From an uncultured Oscillospiraceae bacterium (GTDB lineage: Bacteria > Bacillota > Clostridia > Oscillospirales > Oscillospiraceae): DNA of 64,000 nt. The position numbers and the translations under genes are program-made. The stretch covers positions 1 to 64,000 of the forward strand of contig CAKTKU010000009.1 of NCBI GenBank assembly GCA_934572335.1. The letters are read 5' to 3'. Under the pieces are notes generated by a model. That model was given only the letters and a program-made list of their open reading frames with translations. It was not told where the DNA came from and ran no database searches. Within the stretch, counting starts at the first letter, position 1, and every line of letters starts with the position of its first letter. Positions 59,804-64,000 of the stretch are shown here, in pieces.

Positions 59804-61897
59804 TTACACGCCGAACAGCAGCTCGCCGTAGGTCGGGAACGGCCAGTATTTCTCGGCGGTGAGGGTTTCCGCCTCGTCCGCGGGGACTCTCACAAGACTC
59901 ATCTTGGGGATGATCTCGTCGCGGATGAAATTGGCCTGTGCGGTAATGTCGGTGGACATGCTCATGGTGACGAGCGCGCTCTCAAGCGCGTCTACCGCGT
60001 CGTCTATCTGCTCCAAAAGTGCGGACAGGCGGCGGATGCGCTTCTCTTCGTAGCGGCAGCTCGCACCCGCGTCAGCGGCTTTCTTTGCCTTTACCGCCTC
60101 GGCAAGCTCGGTGGTGTACGCCTCAATGGCGGGGAGAATCTCCTTCTTCGCCATGTCGACCATGGTGTGCGCCTCGATGCTGACGGTCTTGCAGTAGTTT
60201 TCCATCATTATCTCATAGCGGGAGTGTATCTCCGCCTCTGAGAACACCTTGTGCCGCACGAGCATACTGGCGTTCTTCTCTTCCAGCACCACGGGCATGC
60301 AGTCGGGCGTTGTGCGCAGGTTCAGCAGACCGCGCTTCTCGGTCGCTTCCTTTATCCAGCTGTCGTCGTAGCCGTTGCCATTGAAGATTATGCGCTTGTG
60401 GTCGGTTATGCAGCGCTTGATAAGCTCATGCAGCGCGCCGTCGAAGTCGTCGGCCTTTTCAAGCTCATCCGCGAACACGCGCAGGGACTCCGCCACGGAG
60501 GCATTGAGCATGATGTTCGCGCACGCGATGGAGTTGGACGAGCCGACCATGCGGAACTCGAACTTGTTGCCGGTGAAGGCGAAGGGCGAGGTACGGTTGC
60601 GGTCGGTGGTGTCGCGGTTGAAGCGCGGTAGCACGTGCACGCCGAGCTTGAGCTGCGCTCTCTCCGCTCCGGCGTAGGGCTTGTCGCCCTCTATGGCCTC
60701 CAGCACGCCGGTAAGCTCGTCGCCGAGGAAGATGGACACGACGGCCGGGGGCGCCTCGTTCGCACCGAGACGGTGGTCGTTGCCCGCAGTGGCAACGCTC
60801 ATGCGCAGAAGATCCTGATAATCATCCACGGCCTTTATAACAGCGCACAGGAAAAGGAGGAACTGTGCGTTCTCATGCGGGGTGTCCCCAGGGGAGAGAA
60901 GGTTCACGCCCGTGTCCGTGGCGATCGACCAGTTGTTGTGCTTGCCGGAACCGTTCACGCCCGCAAAGGGCTTTTCATGCAGCAGACACACAAGACCGTG
61001 CCGGTCCGCGACCTTCTGCATTATCTCCATGGTGAGCTGGTTGTTGTCGGTGGCGATGTTCGCGCCGGTGTAGATGGGGGCAAGCTCATGCTGCGCGGGG
61101 GCGACCTCGTTGTGCTTGGTCTTTGCCAGCACGCCCAGTTTCCACAGCTCCTCGTCAAGATCGGCCATGTACGCCTCCACTCTCGGCTTTATCGCGCCGA
61201 AGTAGTGGTCGTCCAGCTCCTGCCCCTTGGGCGGCTTTGCACCGAAGAGCGTCCGCCCGGTGAAGATGAGGTCTTTGCGCTTCTTGTACATTTCCTTGTC
61301 GACAAGGAAGTACTCCTGCTCCGGTCCGACATAGGGACGCACGCACTTCACGTCGTCCTTGCCGAAAAGCTTCAGCACGCGCAGCGCCTGCTTGTTCAGC
61401 GCCTCCATTGAGCGCAGCAGCGGCGTCTTTTTGTCCAGCGCCTCGCCGCCGTAGGAGCAGAACGCCGTCGGGATGCAGAGCGTCTTGCCCTTGATGAATG
61501 CGTAGGACGTCGGGTCCCACGCGGTGTAGCCTCTTGCCTCGAACGTGGCGCGCAGCCCGCCGGAGGGGAAGGAGCTTGCGTCCGGCTCACCCTTGATGAG
61601 CTCGTCGCCGGAGAACTCCATTATCACGCGCCCGTCGGGGGACGGGGCGATAAAGCTCTCGTGCTTCTCGGCGGTTATGCCGGTCAGCGGCTGGAACCAG
61701 TGGGTGAAGTGCGTCGCGCCGTGGGCGATCGCCCAATCCTTCATCGCCAGCGCCACCGCGTCGGCGATCTTGGGGTCGATCCGCTCGCCCTGATCTATTG
61801 TTTTCCGCAGCGACTGGTATACGTCAGATGAAAGCATTGCCTTCATAACTCTGTCGTCAAATACTAAGCTTCCAAAAATATCGGGTACTGTGCTCAT
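59804..61897 (-). CDS. glnN: Glutamine synthetase type III
   Basis: It makes glutamine from glutamate and ammonia. 697 aa, the length of the GSIII class, with GPEQEYFLVDKEMYKKRKDL, HNEVAPAQHELAPIYTGANIATDNNQL, GVNGSGKHNNWSIATD, ANEAPPAVVSIFLGDEL and the C-terminal CRYEEKRIRRLSALLEQIDDAVD region. AAAGGATGGAG precedes the ATG. Its leader is almost only a terminator hairpin, which implies control by antitermination. Confidence 0.96.
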   Translation of the reverse strand: MSTVPDIFGSLVFDDRVMKAMLSSDVYQSLRKTIDQGERIDPKIADAVALAMKDWAIAHGATHFTHWFQPLTGITAEKHESFIAPSPDGRVIMEFSGDELIKGEPDASSFPSGGLRATFEARGYTAWDPTSYAFIKGKTLCIPTAFCSYGGEALDKKTPLLRSMEALNKQALRVLKLFGKDDVKCVRPYVGPEQEYFLVDKEMYKKRKDLIFTGRTLFGAKPPKGQELDDHYFGAIKPRVEAYMADLDEELWKLGVLAKTKHNEVAPAQHELAPIYTGANIATDNNQLTMEIMQKVADRHGLVCLLHEKPFAGVNGSGKHNNWSIATDTGVNLLSPGDTPHENAQFLLFLCAVIKAVDDYQDLLRMSVATAGNDHRLGANEAPPAVVSIFLGDELTGVLEAIEGDKPYAGAERAQLKLGVHVLPRFNRDTTDRNRTSPFAFTGNKFEFRMVGSSNSIACANIMLNASVAESLRVFADELEKADDFDGALHELIKRCITDHKRIIFNGNGYDDSWIKEATEKRGLLNLRTTPDCMPVVLEEKNASMLVRHKVFSEAEIHSRYEIMMENYCKTVSIEAHTMVDMAKKEILPAIEAYTTELAEAVKAKKAADAGASCRYEEKRIRRLSALLEQIDDAVDALESALVTMSMSTDITAQANFIRDEIIPKMSLVRVPADEAETLTAEKYWPFPTYGELLFGV

Positions 61898-61925
61898 GTC
61901 GCTCCATCCTTTCGATCTCTAAGAA

Positions 61926-61978
61926 ATAAAAAAGGCGCTGATGGGTCGGGAGTATCCTCCTGAGGCATCAGCGCCTTT
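61926..61978 (-). promoter_or_regulatory. glnN 5'-terminal terminator hairpin (attenuator)
   Basis: On the minus strand a perfect 13-bp stem (AAAGGCGCTGATG with its complement, 61966-61978 and 61931-61943) encloses a 22-nt loop with GGAGGATA and an inner GGAG/CTCC stem. It is followed by six U. The hairpin begins 4 nt after the predicted transcript start, so no upstream antiterminator can form. Loop and geometry match the asnB leader. Confidence 0.85.
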
Positions 61979-61988
61979 AATATGCCGT

Positions 61989-62016
61989 ATTATACGCCTC
62001 TTTTTCGGATTGTCAA
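61989..62016 (-). promoter_or_regulatory. glnN promoter
   Basis: On the minus strand: TTGACA (62011-62016), 16-bp spacer, TATAAT (61989-61994); predicted start about 61982. Confidence 0.82.
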
Positions 62017-62043
62017 GAGTAAATTTTGATAAAAATCAAATTT

Positions 62044-63621
62044 TTATTTTCCGCTGTCGCCGTAGTTCGACAGCACGCGCGCCGACGGGTCGTTTACGTC
62101 GCAGCCCTCCCACGTCTTGTTCGGCATCCAGAAATCCTTCACCATTTCGGACTGACCGGGGTAGTGCTTTTCAAAAAGCTCGCGGTAGAGCAGGGATTCC
62201 TTTGTGAACGGCTGTGCGTGGGCGTACTTCCTGCGCTTTTCTTCAAACTCCTCGTCCGTGTACAGCCCCTCGGCGTACTCCTTGAGGTAGTTGACCATCG
62301 AGTGCCCCACAGCGTCCGAGAACGCCGCCTTCTCGCGGTAGAGTATGTCATGCGGCAGATAGTCGCCCTCGAATGCGTGGCGCAGGAGGTACTTGCCCTT
62401 ACCGTAGGTGTTGAGCTTGAGCGCGGGGTCGATGCTCATGACGTATTTCGCAAAATCAATGTCGCCGAACGGCACGCGCGCTTCGAGCGAGTTGACGGAG
62501 ATGCATCTGTCCGCGCGCAGCACGTCGTACATGTGCAGCTCGCGCACGCGTTTTTCCGCCTCGCGCTGGAACTCCTCCGCCGACGGGGCGAAGTCCGTGT
62601 ACTTGTAGCCGAACAGCTCGTCCGACACCTCGCCCGTGAGCAGCACACGCACATCCGTGTGCTCGTGTATCCATTTGCACATGAGGTACATCCCCATGCT
62701 CGCGCGTATCGTCGTGATGTCGTATGTTGCCAGCAGCGTCACAACGTCCTCCAGCGCGGCGAAAACCTCTTCCTTTGTCATGATGACCTCGGTGTGCTCG
62801 CTGCCGATGTATTCGGCGACCTCGCGGGCGTACTTGAGGTCGATGGCATCATACTTCATGCCGACGGCGAACGTGCGTATCGGCGTGCTGAGCTTTTTCT
62901 GCGCGATGGCGCACACAAGGGATGAATCCAGCCCGCCCGAGAGGAGAAAGCCGAGCTTCGCGTCCGACACGAGGCGCTTTTCAACGCCCGCGACGAGCTT
63001 GTCGTGTATCTTGGCGCAGACGGTCTCAAGGTCGTCGCGGCACACGCTCTCCACGTGTGCAATGTCGCAGTAGCACACGAACTTGCCGCCCTTCCAGTAG
63101 TGCCCCGGCGGGAAGGGCATGATGCGCGCGCAAAGCCCCATGAGGTTTTTCGGCTCGCTGGCGAATATTATCGTGCCGCGCTCGTCATAGCCGTAGTAGA
63201 GCGGTCGTATGCCGATGGGGTCGCGCGCGGCGATGAACTCATCCGTGCGCGCGTCGTATATTATCATGGCGAACTCCGCGTCCAGCATCGGGAACATATC
63301 CACCCCGTGCTCAAAGTACATCGGCAGTATTATCTCGCAGTCGGATGTGCTTTCAAAGCTGTACTTCGGCGTGAGCTTTTCCCGCTCGCGCTCAAAGCCG
63401 TAAAGCTCGCCGTTGCAGACGGCATAGCTCCCGTCAAGCTCAAACGGCTGCATCCCGTCCTCGCTCAGATCCATAATGGACAGGCGGTGGAAGCCCAGCA
63501 GCCCCTTACCCGCCTCGACTATCCGGCTCATGTCCGGCCCGCGCGACACCGTTTTTTCAAACGCCGTCTTGAACGCAGAAAAAGAAACACAGCTTCCGCA
63601 ATAACCCATGATCGAACACAT
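62044..63621 (-). CDS. asnB: Glutamine-hydrolysing asparagine synthetase
   Basis: 525 aa from ATG 63621 (GGAGG 7 nt upstream). Cys2 (MCSIMGYCG) is the N-terminal nucleophile of the glutaminase domain, with FHRLSIMDLS and AVCNGELYGF. The synthetase domain has the ATP-binding LSGGLDSSLVCAIA and later VLLTGEVSDELFGYKY and RVPFGDIDFA. It makes asparagine from aspartate, glutamine and ATP. It lies upstream of glnN on the same strand but has its own promoter and a matching attenuator. Confidence 0.95.
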   Translation of the reverse strand: MCSIMGYCGSCVSFSAFKTAFEKTVSRGPDMSRIVEAGKGLLGFHRLSIMDLSEDGMQPFELDGSYAVCNGELYGFEREREKLTPKYSFESTSDCEIILPMYFEHGVDMFPMLDAEFAMIIYDARTDEFIAARDPIGIRPLYYGYDERGTIIFASEPKNLMGLCARIMPFPPGHYWKGGKFVCYCDIAHVESVCRDDLETVCAKIHDKLVAGVEKRLVSDAKLGFLLSGGLDSSLVCAIAQKKLSTPIRTFAVGMKYDAIDLKYAREVAEYIGSEHTEVIMTKEEVFAALEDVVTLLATYDITTIRASMGMYLMCKWIHEHTDVRVLLTGEVSDELFGYKYTDFAPSAEEFQREAEKRVRELHMYDVLRADRCISVNSLEARVPFGDIDFAKYVMSIDPALKLNTYGKGKYLLRHAFEGDYLPHDILYREKAAFSDAVGHSMVNYLKEYAEGLYTDEEFEEKRRKYAHAQPFTKESLLYRELFEKHYPGQSEMVKDFWMPNKTWEGCDVNDPSARVLSNYGDSGK

Positions 63622-63900
63622 AATGATTCCTCCGATTTTCCTCATAAGAATTATCAGTATACGACAGGGCAAGTACTGCGCTCGCTGTGCCACCTATCTT
63701 TTGTCTCTTTTCAGTCTCAAACAAGACCTGGGTCATTAACGCCGACCCTCCGCGGCTCGCTTACTCGCCTGTGCTTTCGGCTTGCGGCTCGCCGGGTGTT
63801 ATTCGCGCAAACTCCGCTGCGCGGCTTTCAGCTGCCGCCGCGCTCTCTGTGAGTGAGCCTTTGCGTTACTTCTCCCGGTTCAAACGCCTTTTTCGATATT
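63622..63900 (-). other. Long asnB leader without a recognised gene
   Basis: About 280 bases lie between the attenuator and asnB. The part at 63740-63870 is GC-rich with many CGGCTCGC/CTGCGCGG-like short repeats. No open frame with a ribosome binding site is convincing. It may carry more RNA structure. Confidence 0.4.
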
Positions 63901-63954
63901 AAAAAAAGAAAGACAAAAACGGTCAGAGATATCCTCCGAGGCGTCTTTGCCTTT
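63901..63954 (-). promoter_or_regulatory. asnB 5'-terminal terminator hairpin (attenuator)
   Basis: On the minus strand AAAGGCAAAGACG (63942-63954) pairs with CGTTTTTGTCTTT (63909-63921) over 13 bp with two G-U pairs, followed by C and seven U. The 20-nt loop CCTCGGAGGATATCTCTGAC shares CCTC and GGAGGATA with the glnN loop. The hairpin starts 4 nt after the predicted transcript start. Confidence 0.85.
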
Positions 63955-63964
63955 GATGTCGGGT

Positions 63965-63993
63965 ACTATACTCTCATTGCCGCGGCTTGTCAA
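63965..63993 (-). promoter_or_regulatory. asnB promoter
   Basis: On the minus strand: TTGACA (63988-63993), 17-bp spacer, TATAGT (63965-63970); predicted start about 63958. Confidence 0.82.
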
Positions 63994-64000
63994 GTGTTTT

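Noticed and set aside
61926..63954. glnN/asnB hairpins as ANTAR-type dual hairpins or T-boxes
   Set aside because: Each leader has a single hairpin at the very 5' end with a 20-22 nt loop, not two hexaloop hairpins, and no T-box sequence or specifier stem is visible.

Overview
The window looks like chromosomal DNA of a GC-rich member of the Clostridia, most likely Oscillospirales (inference). The support is: type III glutamine synthetase, a flavodiiron protein, an EFR1-type flavodoxin-ferredoxin, an S4-domain YlmH protein, a Bacillus-type long SRP RNA in front of dnaX, GGAGG ribosome binding sites and consensus sigma-A promoters. Most of it is GC-rich by eye. About 1-3.8 kb, 28-29.4 kb and 51.4-57.3 kb are visibly more AT-rich and look like accessory DNA.

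Layout. 0-3.8 kb: accessory genes (unknown protein, orphan Phd/YefM antitoxin, TetR-SDR operon). 3.9-7.9 kb: fprA divergent from a Crp/Fnr regulator with a shared operator, a ZIP metal transporter, a TetR regulator. 8-18 kb: comEC, a radical SAM/TetR operon, tRNA-Thr and tRNA-Tyr, a cysteine desulfurase-mnmA operon for tRNA thiolation, and a TetR/ABC operon whose ABC protein has lost transmembrane segments. 18-29.4 kb: a giant GLUG-repeat surface protein with an MMPL exporter, a double-glycine zinc-ribbon peptide, an acidic secreted protein divergent from a two-component system, an MNT-HEPN-MNT cassette and tRNA-Ala. 29.5-35.9 kb: SRP RNA, dnaX, ybaB, a radical SAM gene, nagB, a DUF1002 protein, sipW and its probable substrate. 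36-44.7 kb: housekeeping genes on the minus strand (recA-recX-rimO-pgsA-cysS, DUF1385-prmC, a PhoP/PhoR-like pair). 44.8-49.3 kb: an apparently leaderless operon starting with a TetM-like ribosomal GTPase fused to a YacP/Rae1-type NYN nuclease, then ylmH and a NahK-like sugar kinase. 49.6-51.3 kb: EFR1 protein, TetR and a 34-residue membrane peptide. 51.5-59.7 kb: a complete agr quorum-sensing locus, including an agrD in an overlapping frame, plus a peptidoglycan-binding protein and two large solute-binding lipoproteins without permeases. 59.8-64 kb: glnN and asnB.

Most notable observations. (1) glnN and asnB start with the same kind of 5'-terminal terminator hairpin: a 4-nt leader, a 13-bp stem and a conserved loop around GGAGGATA. 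This is a candidate undescribed riboregulator of nitrogen genes. (2) The TetM-like GTPase-NYN nuclease fusion, transcribed with ylmH, is a candidate A-site ribosome-rescue system. (3) The agr locus carries two 21-bp-spaced AgrA-type sites before agrBD. (4) Several TetR promoters and the Crp/fprA intergenic region show base-resolution operator architecture.

Everything was read by eye. Family assignments rest on motifs and remembered family sequences, not on database searches.
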